A stretch of 64,000 nucleotides of DNA from Bidens hawaiensis (GCA_021521415.1 JAIQDT010003815.1:124001-188000), one strand, 5' to 3'; shown: positions 10,719 through 21,010, counted from the stretch's first letter. The notes: generated by a model from the letters alone, not told the origin. Program-made: numbers and translations.

Positions 10719-12228
10719 GAACCTTTGAACGTGGTTGATAGTGGGTTAAAGTTTCGCTTCCTCCTTCGTGATTGTGCGGGTAGAACCGTCACTTGCACTT
10801 GGTAGGATGGCTAAACTTTAACTTTTATCTAACCTGCGTGCTGGTTTTTCTTACTTTTTGAGGATAAGTTAACCTTTGAACGTGGTTGATAATAGGTGTG
10901 AAGTTTTGCTTCCTCTTTCGTGATTGTGCGGGTAGAACCGTCACTTGCACTTAGTAGGATGGCAAAACTTTACCCTTATCTGACCTGCGTGTAGGTTTTC
11001 TTTGCCTTTTGAGGATAAGTTAACCTTTGAACGTGGTTGATAATAGGTGTGAAGTTTTGCTTCCTCTTTCGTGATTGTGCGGGTAGAACCGTCACTTGCA
11101 CTTAGTAGGATGGCAAAACTTTACCCTTATCTGACCTGCGTGTAGGTTTTTCTTACCTTTTGAGGATAAGTTAACCTTTGAACGTGGTTGATAATAGGTG
11201 TGAAGTTTTGCTTCCTCTTTCGTGATTGTGCGGGTAGAACCGTCACTTGCACTTAGTAGGATGGCAAAACTTTACCCTTATCTGACCTGCGTGTAGGTTT
11301 TCTTTGCCTTTTGAGGATAAGTTAACCTTTGAACGTGGTTGATAATAGGTGTGAAGTTTTGCTTCCTCTTTCGTGATTGTGCGGGTAGAACCGTCACTTG
11401 CACTTAGTAGGATGGCAAAACTTTACCCTTATCTGACCTGCGTGTAGGTTTTCTTTGCCTTTTGAGGATAAGTTAACCTTTGAACGTGGTTGATAATAGG
11501 TGTGAAGTTTTGCTTCCTCTTTCGTGATTGTGCGGGTAGAACCGTCACTTGCACTTAGTAGGATGGCAAAACTTTACCCTTATCTGACCTGCGTGTAGGT
11601 TTTTCTTACCTTTTGAGGATAAGTTAACCTTTGAACGTGGTTGATAATAGGTGTGAAGTTTTGCTTCCTCTTTCGTGATTGTGCGGGTAGAACCGTCACT
11701 TGCACTTAGTAGGATGGCAAAACTTTACCCTTATCTGACCTGCGTGTAGGTTTTCTTTGCCTTTTGAGGATAAGTTAACCTTTGAACGTGGTTGATAATA
11801 GGTGTGAAGTTTTGCTTCCTCTTTCGTGATTGTGCGGGTAGAACCGTCACTTGCACTTAGTAGGATGGCAAAACTTTACCCTTATCTGACCTGCGTGTAG
11901 GTTTTCTTTGCCTTTTGAGGATAAGTTAACCTTTGAACGTGGTTGATAATAGGTGTGAAGTTTTGCTTCCTCTTTCGTGATTGTGCGGGTAGAACCGTCA
12001 CTTGCACTTAGTAGGATGGCAAAACTTTACCCTTATCTGACCTGCGTGTAGGTTTTCTTTGCCTTTTGAGGATAAGTTAACCTTTGAACGTGGTTGATAA
12101 TAGGTGTGAAGTTTTGCTTCCTCTTTCGTGATTGTGCGGGTAGAACCGTCACTTGCACTTAGTAGGATGGCAAAACTTTACCCTTATCTGACCTGCGTGT
12201 AGGTTTTTCTTTCCTTTATAAGAATTTT
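10719..12228. repeat. 151-bp tandem repeat array, ten units
   Basis: The anchor TAACCTTTGAACGTGG recurs every 151 bases at 10870, 11021, 11172, 11323, 11474, 11625, 11776, 11927 and 12078, with one diverged unit before (about 10719). The nine main units are almost identical. They differ mainly at a TTTCTTACC versus TTCTTTGCC variant near the unit end, whose order suggests duplication of three-unit blocks. It lies between the antisense gene and gag, where pol would be expected. Confidence 0.96.
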
Positions 12229-12234
12229 GTTCTG

Positions 12235-12660
12235 AACCGTTCGACGCGCGGTTGTCGATAGGTTAGTGTTCATTTTCCTTTCATGATTCATGCGGATAGA
12301 CCGGCACTTTCATTTAATGGAATAATTGAACTCCTTCAACTGACCTGCGTGAAAGTTTGCCACGTTATTGGGTTCGTGCGGGTAAGACCGCCTTCCCACG
12401 CAACGACTTCACGTAATGTGAATGCCGTCACCAGTGTTGGATAGTTTTAACCGTTCGACGCGCGGTTGTTGATAGGTTATTATTCAGTTTCGTTAATGAT
12501 TCATGCGGATAGACCGGCACTTTCATTTTTGGGTGCTGAACTTTTTCCCCTTCAACTGACCTGCGTGAAGGTTTGTCACGTTATTGGGTTCGTGCGGGTA
12601 GGACCGCCTTCCCATGCAATGACTTCACGTAATTATGCGGTGAAAACCGGCATATTAGTG
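12235..12660. repeat. 214-bp tandem repeat, two copies
   Basis: AACCGTTCGACGCGCGG occurs at 12235 and 12449. Both units contain ATGCGGATAGACCGGCAC and GTGCGGGTARGACCGCC blocks resembling the core of the 151-bp unit, so the two arrays probably share an origin. Confidence 0.9.
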
Positions 12661-12940
12661 TTCAGAAAAGTATAAATGTAAAATCATCAGCTTCGATATT
12701 CTTAAAGAGAATCATTTCCATTAGAAGTGGCTCTTGGCCTTTTCTTTACAAATTGGAATTGATTTACATGCAAACTGTGTAAATGAGCTCCCTTCCTTGT
12801 TGGGATGGGAGTGCCATCGAGCCGATACGCACCTGGTTCGGGATCTCGTTCTTTACGCAGCATGTAGTCTCGATTTTGAAGCTGGAATTGATTCGTGTTT
12901 TCCCCAGCTGGGGTTCTATACGCACCCGCCTGCTCAGCCT

Positions 12941-14395
12941 TTATTGCGCCACGAGGTGCGCGAGCGTCCCATCTCTGACAAATGTTTCGACCATATCTTT
13001 TACATCTATGCATTCTTCAGTGTTGTGGCCCTTTGTCTTGTGAAAGTCACAGTACTTGCTCCGATCAGCATCGTGACGATGTCGGATTATTGGAGGCTTT
13101 GGCCATGGGAGCTCTTCAGTGGCGAATATCTCAGTGACGCTTTTGGTGAGTGGCGTCCATCTGGAGTTCCGGTGCGACTGTACATTATCCCTTCCGCCCA
13201 ACCGATGTTGCAAGCCGGATGAGGTGTCAAAGTTTACCCTTGACTGCCAAATGCCTAGCTTTCGTTTTTTATTTAGTCGGGCGGTGAGGACGTTGTCTTC
13301 TCTCGTCCTCTGGGTGTAGAGGTTTGTGCTCTGTGGGAGATCTCTACCCAGTTGCTTCTCTGTTTCCGCGTAGCATTTTGCTGCTGTCATGATGCCATCC
13401 CATGTGGATGGCATGCCATCTTTACCCGTTAGGGTGCGGATGAGCTCTGGGTCATGTGCGCCCTGGATGAAGGCAGCGCGAACAAGATCTTCGCTGATAT
13501 TGCCCAAACTTAGCTTCTTTGAGTTGAAGCGAGTGATGAAGTTTGGCAGAGATTCGTCTTCCTCTCGTATGCATTTGAGGATTGTCCATTGCTCCTCGGT
13601 ATACTTCCGTTGCTGGCTGAAGTGTTGGCTAAACTTCTGTTGGAAGTCTGCCCAGTCGTAGATGTGGTTGACCGGTAGACGATCGAACCATGCTCTAGCA
13701 GCCCCAACCAGCGTCATTTGGAACATGTAACACCACGTGGGTTCCGTCCAATTGCTGACGGTTGCCCCTGCTATGAACCTGTTCAAATGATCGTCTGGAT
13801 CAGATATACCGTCATATGTGCCTATGTTGGGCATTTGTTTGGCACTCTTTGGGGCGATTGCTTCAGCAATGTCCCTTGCAAATTTGGACGTTCCTGCATT
13901 TGCAACGTTTGGTCTGAACGTTTTAGAGAAGTCTCGTGGACTTCCACCTGTGCTTTTTGGTTTGAAGGCTTGTCCAAAATGCCTTTTCGGTTGGGATTCC
14001 GTTTCCTTACGCTTCCCTTTTGCCCTATGGCGAGGGTTCGCGTCGGAGTCGGATTCCTCCGAGTCATCCTCCCAGTATTCGAATTCGTCGGCCTGTTGCA
14101 CGGAACGCAAGCGTTCGTCCAACTCAGCCTGGAATTCCTTTTGTCGTGCCTCCGCCCATGCCTTAACTTCATCGAGAGTCTGGCGGGGGAGTCTTCGTTT
14201 CTCAAACTGGATATCGGTGGATCCCAATAGGTGATCATTTACTGCACTTGCCCCAGCTTTGGTAAGTGGGGTAGTGTTCGTAAAATTTACTTCGCTTGCC
14301 CCGGCTTCGGTAGCCGGGGTAGTGTTCGTAAAAACTGTGTTGCCGGTATTCCCCCTAGTAGCAGGGGTTATGGTTACCGGAATTTCTCTAACCAT
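12941..14395 (-). CDS. gag: Gag polyprotein of the Tat element
   Basis: 484 codons, uninterrupted, starting about 50 bases after the primer-binding site. Residues 22-53 are two 16-residue copies (FTNTTPATEAGASEVN type), a 48-base in-frame duplication. A charged, Ser/Asp/Lys-rich stretch follows. The retrotransposon Gag core spans roughly 190-330, with DPDDHLNRF, W..MFQMTL.GAARAWFDRLP and DW..F...F. A zinc-binding C-x2-H-x4-H-x4-C is at 449-462. Gag forms the virus-like particle and packages RNA. No protease follows it, so the protein either acts uncleaved or needs a helper's enzyme. The terminal stop is followed by unrelated sequence, then repeats. Confidence 0.9.
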   Translation of the reverse strand: MVREIPVTITPATRGNTGNTVFTNTTPATEAGASEVNFTNTTPLTKAGASAVNDHLLGSTDIQFEKRRLPRQTLDEVKAWAEARQKEFQAELDERLRSVQQADEFEYWEDDSEESDSDANPRHRAKGKRKETESQPKRHFGQAFKPKSTGGSPRDFSKTFRPNVANAGTSKFARDIAEAIAPKSAKQMPNIGTYDGISDPDDHLNRFIAGATVSNWTEPTWCYMFQMTLVGAARAWFDRLPVNHIYDWADFQQKFSQHFSQQRKYTEEQWTILKCIREEDESLPNFITRFNSKKLSLGNISEDLVRAAFIQGAHDPELIRTLTGKDGMPSTWDGIMTAAKCYAETEKQLGRDLPQSTNLYTQRTREDNVLTARLNKKRKLGIWQSRVNFDTSSGLQHRLGGRDNVQSHRNSRWTPLTKSVTEIFATEELPWPKPPIIRHRHDADRSKYCDFHKTKGHNTEECIDVKDMVETFVRDGTLAHLVAQ

Positions 14396-14442
14396 CTTTG
14401 TAGAAGTTTGAAAAAACTGGAGAAAAATAAAGTTCTAGCTTT

Positions 14443-14459
14443 ATGCACGGATGGCGCCA
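14443..14459 (-). promoter_or_regulatory. Primer-binding site (minus-strand priming)
   Basis: One base after the 5' LTR the minus strand reads TGGCGCCATCCGTGCAT. The TGGCGCC start fits a tRNA 3' end (ending GGCGCCA) and is typical of Tat/Athila-type elements. I have not assigned the tRNA. Confidence 0.7.
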
Positions 14460-14460
14460 A

Positions 14461-15441
14461 TGAAGAAACACTAACCGGACCCCGGGGCAGATTACTGGTA
14501 ACCTGGGGGTTGGAGAGATGTTTCCCACGAGGGGTTAGACCCTTGGAAGATGGTTCTTCTGATAACCTGCAAAACAGACACCGTGAGCTCGTCACTGAGA
14601 AGGGGGGGGGTTCCTCCTTGTGACCACCCTCCGGCGTGAGAATCAGACTAGATTGCTCTTTAAATATAAAAGTATATTAAGAGATTGCTAGAGCAGATAT
14701 CAGGTATGATATGATGATAATGTAGTAAGATATGATGTGTTTTGATGATCATACCATTTGGGGGTATTTATAGCCGAAGGTAGGTTTCCAAGGAGGTATG
14801 GCCGGCTGCAACAGTGTTCCTGTTTATCAACAGTAGTCTACGCACGTGCCCTGCTGGTAGTTGGTGGGTAGGCAGCGGCTGATAGCGACCAGGCCTGCTG
14901 TATACTATTCCCTTTCCACCAACTGCCGGCTACGCACGTGGTATGACAGTAGTTGGTGAGTAGGCAGCGGCTTAATAGTGATACAGTACAGGAGCATGCT
15001 GCTCGCCATACTGTATCAGTGAGCTGTCGTATCCCTGATCAGATCTTTCGCCCATACCTCGTCAGGTACAGTAAAAGGTCCTTCAGTATAGACTGGCTTA
15101 TTTGGGCGGGAGTATTCCCCCTCCCGCCTCTGTGCGGGATTGCTCCCGGCTTTGCTCATTCCTTCAGGTGACACTGAATGATCGAGAGCTAAGTACCTAG
15201 TGCGTGTAGCCATGCTGCGCGGGTGGCCTTCCCTCATGGCTTGTATCCGAGGCTGCGGGAACAGGCGGAGTCCTTCACCATGGGAGGCATTTCCTGCGGG
15301 ACCAGCTTGCATACTGCGCGTAAGGACGTCACGTCTCTGAGCATGGTTGGTCCTGCGGATCCAGTTGGTCTCTGCGCAGACGTCCCTGTTTAAGGTGAGT
15401 CTTGCGGGTCCAACTGGGCTCTGCTGGGACCTACCTCTTCA
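14461..15441 (-). repeat. 5' LTR of the Tat element
   Basis: Partner of 5193-6171. In the direction of transcription it runs from 15441 to 14461, starting TGAAGAGG and ending TTTCTTCA. It would drive the minus-strand transcript that encodes Gag and also runs across the complement of the plus-strand gene. Confidence 0.95.
14764..14773 (-). promoter_or_regulatory. TATA box of the 5' LTR
   Basis: CTATAAATAC on the minus strand, preceded in U3 by CACGTG-containing repeats. The same box is at 5494-5503 in the other LTR. Confidence 0.7.
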
Positions 15442-15446
15442 AGAAC

Positions 15447-16530
15447 TAAAGGCAATCATAGTATTTGTTATTTTGTAAGATTATTAACTAGAGACTTGAA
15501 TTATATAAAACACAACGGGAATATTACTTTCAGTTAAATTAACGTAAGTTTTTAAGCCTGGCAATCTAAACCAAAATTAGTTATAAAAAAGGTTAAAGAA
15601 TGTTTCAAAAACTTTAATTTTGCCACTAAATTTGTTACGGACAATAAGTTCATACCCGATTAAAACAAAAAAGAATTGTCGATCATAGCACAAGTAAATT
15701 AGGTTGTCTATGTATGTATATGAACTGAACACCCAATGAAATTTTGACGAAAAAAATTTGATTACGTTCATCAAAGATCTCATTTATGTTCATTTACATA
15801 TTCATTTAATCTTATTTATATATTAGTTACCGGTAACTAATGGTTTCTTCACACATCAAACCGGCCAAATTTCAAAACCGGCCAATCATTGGGTCATTAG
15901 CTAAAAATTGAGCAAGAACCCATTTGATTTATTCATATATATTCGTTCATTTTCATTCATGCACGTTCGTTTAGAATATTAACAAACTAACATAGATATC
16001 CTTAACGAACAGAATTGAACAAGAAAAATCGTCTCTTTGAACATTCATGTGCGTTCCATTAAAATTAAACGAAGAAGCCCGGCCATCGCATTCGTTCGGC
16101 TAGTTAATATGCATGTCTTTATCAGTATAGTATCTAGCCTCTTGCTTACACATTTTACAAGTTGATGAAAACATATAAACAATATTATTGAATGCCAAAA
16201 GATAATGTTGAGTTGAAAATAAACAATATATGAGGTTGACAATAACACACAACCGTATGAGGTGACCTTTTTAAATTATGTGAGGTCAGGCAAGGCATGC
16301 AACGTACCCTACGACTTTAGGATTTAGAACACGACCAATCACGATCAATGCATGTTATGTTAACCGGTTAACGTTAGCCACTAGATGAGTTTGTATGGTT
16401 GACTGGTTGGAGACTTGGAGAGAGTAGTTGTAATTATAATGATGGTCATTGGTCAAGCATGGCGTCTTCTAAATTAGGATATATTGTAAATATATGACAA
16501 TATGGATAAACTAACAATGACATCATTAAT
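15447..16530. other. Intergenic, AT-rich
   Basis: No gene seen. A perfect 18-base palindrome TTAGTTACCGGTAACTAA lies at 15833-15850, and AAACCGGCCAA occurs twice nearby (about 15860-15885). Confidence 0.6.
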
Positions 16531-16601
16531 AGTTGATATTACTTATGAGCTACTTAATTATGATAATAGTTGATATTACTTATGAGCTACTTAATTATGA
16601 T
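16531..16601. repeat. 37-bp tandem repeat, split by the next element
   Basis: AGTTGATATTACTTATGAGC starts at 16531, 16568 and, beyond the hAT insertion, at 18140. Without the insertion and its 8-bp duplication the three copies would sit at an even 37-bp period. Confidence 0.9.
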
Positions 16602-16757
16602 CAGGGACGGATTTATTCATGTGAGTACCGGGTCAAGCGAACCAGGTGTTTTTCGAACCGTAGTGGAGCATTTAATAGCGACTTTTTTAGCGAACCATGT
16701 GTTTCTGGGCTGAACCATATATATAATTCGTTTCAAATATATACATAAAACATATAC

Positions 16758-16811
16758 TGGCTTAGTGGCAAGGCGTGCATTGTGTTTGAGTGCAGACCCG
16801 GGTTCGAGTCT
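16758..16811 (+). repeat. tRNA-like/SINE-like module (A and B boxes)
   Basis: TGGCTTAGTGGC (16758-16769) fits a pol III A box and GGTTCGAGTCT (16801-16811) a B box. The T-rich stretch at about 16830-16840 could terminate pol III transcription. No flanking target duplication was found, so it may be part of the hAT element rather than an independent SINE. Confidence 0.5.
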
Positions 16812-17324
16812 CACACAAGACACAACCTTATTTTTTTTTGCCTTTTTCTTTTGTGCTCTATTACCCTTATAAACCTTTCTTAAAAACCCTAAACACCCCC
16901 AATTTCCCTCACTGTCTGTCTGTCCACCTCTACCGTAGAGAAAGAAACTCGCCGAGACGCCGACCACCTCACAGTCACACAGACAGACGCCGACCACCTC
17001 CAAATCTCCAATTCCATCTGTAGCTCCCACAAATTAAAAACCCTAAATCCACAATACACATCCTCCGGCCTCCGCGTTCGCCGACGGTGACGACTCCGAC
17101 ACTCACAGTCACACAGTCACACCAGAAACTCGCCGTCGCCGTCTCACCGATAGTCCGATACCCTCCGGCAGTCCGGCCTCCGCGTTCAGGTGCGTTCCCG
17201 AATCCCGCCCCTTTTGTAGTTCGTTAGAATGAGACTTTTGATGATTGAGTGTTCAAAAAAGATGTTAGTTTTTTAGGGCTTTGAATTTTATTTTTGCTTT
17301 TACAGAACTTAAATTTGATAGATT

Positions 17325-17887
17325 ATGGACCGTTTTTTATCGAGAAGGCCACGAGACCCTTCACCATCTAGTAGTAATAATCTGGCAAGAGTCGAATTGG
17401 ATGATCTTCCATGGGATCCTTCAGATCGAAAGCCGATTTCATCATATCATCCTAATCAAAAAGATGAAATTAGAAGAACATATTTGCTAAGAGGGCCATG
17501 TCAACCTATTGGGCATAATTTCCCGCAACGAGATTTTGCTAACTTGGCCACTACATTGCTAATGTGAAAGAAGATTCGAGGTTTGACAATCTTAAAGGGG
17601 TAAGTGATCTTGCAAAAATGATGGTGGAAACAAGAAAACACATTGATTATCCGTTGGTTTATCGTTTAATAAAATTGTCACTAGTTCTACCGGTTGCAAC
17701 GGCTAGTGTTGAAAGAAGTTTTTCTTCAATGAAGCATGTGAAGACGGAACTACGTAATAGGATGGGTGACGGGTACATGAATGATTCTTGCATTTGCTAC
17801 ATTGAAAGAGAGTTTTTACTACAAGTTTCGATCGAAGATGTAATGCAACGCTTTCAAAAGATGAAAACTCGTAAAGAACAACTATAA
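17325..17887 (+). pseudogene. hAT transposase, N- and C-terminal fragments
   Basis: 17325-17567 encodes an 80-residue N-terminus with YHPNQKDEIRRTYL and GPCQP, the conserved block I associate with TTF-type/Tip100 transposases. 17564-17887 encodes the C-terminal hAT dimerisation region (LVLPVATASVERSFSSMK). The catalytic core between them is deleted and the two parts are in different frames, so the copy is non-autonomous. Confidence 0.88.
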
Positions 17888-18136
17888 GGTTAGTTTTTTT
17901 TTTATTTCGAAAGATTATCGTTTTTAAGTCCCGTGTTTTTTTAGTTTCTAATGATGATGTTTTTTAGTTATTATATCGTTTTTTATTATATGATTAATCT
18001 TTCTTGACCCGAACCGTTAAACCAATCCGAATCGTCAACCCGACCCAATTTTTTTATACGCGTTCTTATATATTTAGAGCATCTTAAAATAGCGAACCAG
18101 ATAAAAAAAAATTCTAAATCCGTCACTGATTATGAT

Positions 18137-20759
18137 AATAGTTGATATTACTTATGAGCTACTTAAGTATGACAGAGTGAATCTCTTTATTTGACCCCTC
18201 AAAATCAATTATCATTATTATATTTTCAGTGGACTTGGTCCGCTTTAGACAGCGTGTTGTTTAAAACACGGGCCGTTTTTGCCCATCCAAAAATCCCAAA
18301 GCGCCCGGTAACACCGCCCCCCAAGGCGCTTTGGGTTAAAGTTTGGTGAAGGGCGTTGTTTGGGAAGCGCTGGATAAGGGGAATATGGGGAATGTGATTG
18401 GTGAATTTTTATTTGTTTTTGTTTTTGTTTCCTTGATAATTTATAACAATAAAATAATATAATAAGGTAATGTAAGGCTCTATTCACTACACCCTTGTTT
18501 TTTCTTCAAAATCGTCCTTATGGTGACGTGGCTGACGTGGCGCCACATGACGCAAAACGCCCTTATATAGACTCTATCCAATATACACGGTCTTACACGT
18601 CATGAAGAAAAACTCCTATTTTTAATCCGAGTTTGAATTCGGTATGTGATATATACATGTAAGAATCGAACCCAAAATCTTTCCGGAGAAAGCCTTATTG
18701 AAAACCCATGACCACTTAAGCTATTTCGTGATAGCCACTATCAGTCTTCTTAATATTGCATTTGGGACATGTGAATTATTTATTATTTACTTTGAAAAGT
18801 TTTTTTATTTTTTTATTTGTTTTAGTTATGTTTAAATTCTAAATAAAAACTTTAGTTACTTCATATATAACAGATAAACTATTTAAGTGTTTAAAGGTTA
18901 AACAATCAAGAAACAAGGAACCGAACATGTTTTGATACCTTTTGATCATATTATGAAATTATTTATTTTTAGTTCTCTTTCGGTTGCTACAGCGGGTGCC
19001 GGTATCTACTAATATCATAGTGAATCAAACTAATACCAACAAAATTCATGTCGCGTTCTCGACGTAGCGCACAGGTTAAATACCACTAATTTGGGTCAAA
19101 TAAAATATACGAACACTCTTGTATTGAAGATGAAACTTGTCTGGAACATATTCTTCTACAAGCATGAACGTGATAATCGGTTGCATGAAAGATGTATCCT
19201 CAGTTTCTGATCAGATCAAGAATCACATGATCTATTTGAACCTTTTTCTTGCTTTTTAAACATAAAAATGATTAAAGTTAATCAGTGTATATATTAATCT
19301 ATGGTGTTCCTACTTACCTTGACCTTTTAACATTAGCTTCACGTGAATTCATATGTGCGACAACATTTTTGCAGGTTTAATCAATCAATATTGACACCCG
19401 AAACACGTACATAATATATTTTAAAACAATATTGTCAACATATGGTATCAATTATAAACTTGGGTGGGAGGAAAATAACCATCGAAACGGTGACGAAGCT
19501 TGGACGAAAACGTGGAAGTGGTTCAAACTTCAAAATTTTTAGACAAAAAAGAGTAAATTTACATCGCCGCGTATAAACATTTTTTAACAAATACAGATAA
19601 CTTTACACTATTGAGCAAAAAAATCGATGATTAGGGGGGGGGGGATGGAGCTTGGGCCATCAATAAGCTGCACCCTTGCATCGAAACAATATACCCATAT
19701 ACGCATAACTACAACAAATTTTATGCATACGTTCGTGCATACATACCTATGTTCATACATACATGGTTTATGTTTATTTGAAAACTCCTATGAGTTGTGA
19801 GAACTCATATAAACACAATTAAACAGTTCTTTTCTTTAATGTATTATATGCAAGTTGCAGTTACTAATTTTTTTTTACACGAATCAACTATTAAAACAAG
19901 TGTAAAAAGTTGTTACGTTCCCACATGAATGCGTAACATAACTACATAGGATCCTAGTGTGAAGAACTGAAGATATGAAAACGGTCTATCTAAAAATTGT
20001 TGGTTAGAATTTTGTGATGGAAAATCATGTGTAATTTGGACTAGGATTAATCAGAGAGTGAGGTGTTTGTTAGTCATTTGTGACTTTGTGTGATGGCCAT
20101 GGGTGTCTAGGACATGTTTGTCTAGGACATGTTTGTCTCTCTGACAATTAAAAACATGTTGACCCCTTAAACATCAAGAAGCTAGATAAGTAGGAATTAA
20201 ATGATGACACAACACCTTCATTTGTATTACAAGTTGTCAATACTAAATAAATAAAATAAGTGTGTTTTCAAACACGTAAATAACCAAATACTAAAAACAA
20301 AAGTAAGATGGTTAGCTCCATCGACATTAATAATACACAGCCATAAATGTAATGAACTTCTCGTTATAATAATTCACAACCATAATGTTAGCAAGTTGTA
20401 TAACAGCAAAACTGTACAAGTTTGAATATCATTTAATCTTATGTAACTTTTAAAAATGTTAAATTATTTGAATATTAAGTGGCCTAATCGAAGAACCTTA
20501 TTATTGTTTTAGTGATGTTTGTCTTCACACTTAACTTTATTTTTGACCTTCTAGAGGCTAATTCACACATCCTTCTAATTATAATCTTAAATATATAAGT
20601 TTGTTCATGATCACTTCAACCCTCATACCTCAACTTATGCGAGGAGCGCATTTCCTCATACCTCGATACCGCTAGTTTACAAATCATTTGGACATTCGGT
20701 ACCTCTATTTTAGATTAAACAGGAAAAATAGTAATCACTAAATAGTAAACAAATAACAT
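18137..20759. other. Intergenic with a GC-rich patch and a SINE-like module
   Basis: No gene. 18236-18560 is a GC-richer non-coding patch (with GACGTGGCTGACGTGGCGCC at about 18523-18542) of unknown origin, possibly a small transposon. A short poly-G run is at about 19636. The part from about 20140 belongs to the triplicated segment described separately. Confidence 0.5.
18662..18723 (-). repeat. SINE-like A/B box module
   Basis: On the minus strand, A box TAGCTTAAGTGG (18723-18712) is followed by B box GGTTCGATTCT (18672-18662), with spacing like a tRNA gene. The cloverleaf is not conserved, so this is a tRNA-derived repeat rather than a tRNA gene. Confidence 0.5.
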
Positions 20760-20958
20760 ATATCTTTAAGGCCCGGCTTTTAAAACGATTAAAAATTTTG
20801 AGTCAAAGACGAAATTTATTTTGGACTTTAATATAAAGCGGTATCTTATTGGGTTTAACCAATTTAATTTTTAAATAAGTCTTAATTTTTGGGCCTTATG
20901 ATTTAATTGTGTAAAAAACATTTTTTTATAAAATAAGGTTAAAATGTGTGAAGTGATG

Positions 20959-21010
20959 TTAGAACCCACAACCTTTTGGTTGAAAGTCATACCCATTTGC
21001 CACTAAATCA
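20959..21010 (-). repeat. tRNA-like module in the hAT element
   Basis: The minus strand reads TGATTTAGTGGC (A-box-like, 21010-20999) then GGTTGTGGGTTCTAAC (B-box-like, 20974-20959). It resembles the module in the hAT at 16602-18128 (both contain TTAGTGGCAA). Confidence 0.4.

Larger units (their letters stand above)
5193..15441 (-). mobile_element. Complete non-autonomous Tat-type LTR retrotransposon with antisense gene
   Basis: LTRs of 979 bp (5193-6171) and 981 bp (14461-15441) flank the element, and AGAAC occurs on both sides (5188-5192 and 15442-15446). The LTRs start TGAAGA and end TCTTCA. Read on the minus strand the order is: 5' LTR, primer-binding site, gag (14395-12941), 214-bp and 151-bp repeats, an oppositely oriented five-exon gene (7505-10509), 97-bp repeats, polypurine tract, 3' LTR. 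No protease, RT, RNase H or integrase was found, so it must rely on enzymes from a related element. Extra ORFs in Tat elements, some antisense, and repeat-rich 3' regions are known features of the lineage. The combination with complete pol loss and a nearly intact antisense gene is notable. Confidence 0.93.
16602..18128 (+). mobile_element. Tip100-like hAT element, internally deleted
   Basis: The ends are CAGGGACGGATTTA (left) and TAAATCCGTCACTG (right), flanked by the perfect 8-bp duplication ATTATGAT (16594-16601 and 18129-18136). It contains a tRNA-like A/B box module near the left end, a 5' leader with a probable intron (donor near 17190, acceptor TTTTACAG near 17305) and the first and last parts of a transposase. 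Confidence 0.93.

Noticed and set aside
13119..14395. Plus-strand ORFs of 66-170 codons opposite gag
   Set aside because: Complement shadows of the minus-strand Gag frame, which has the domain motifs.
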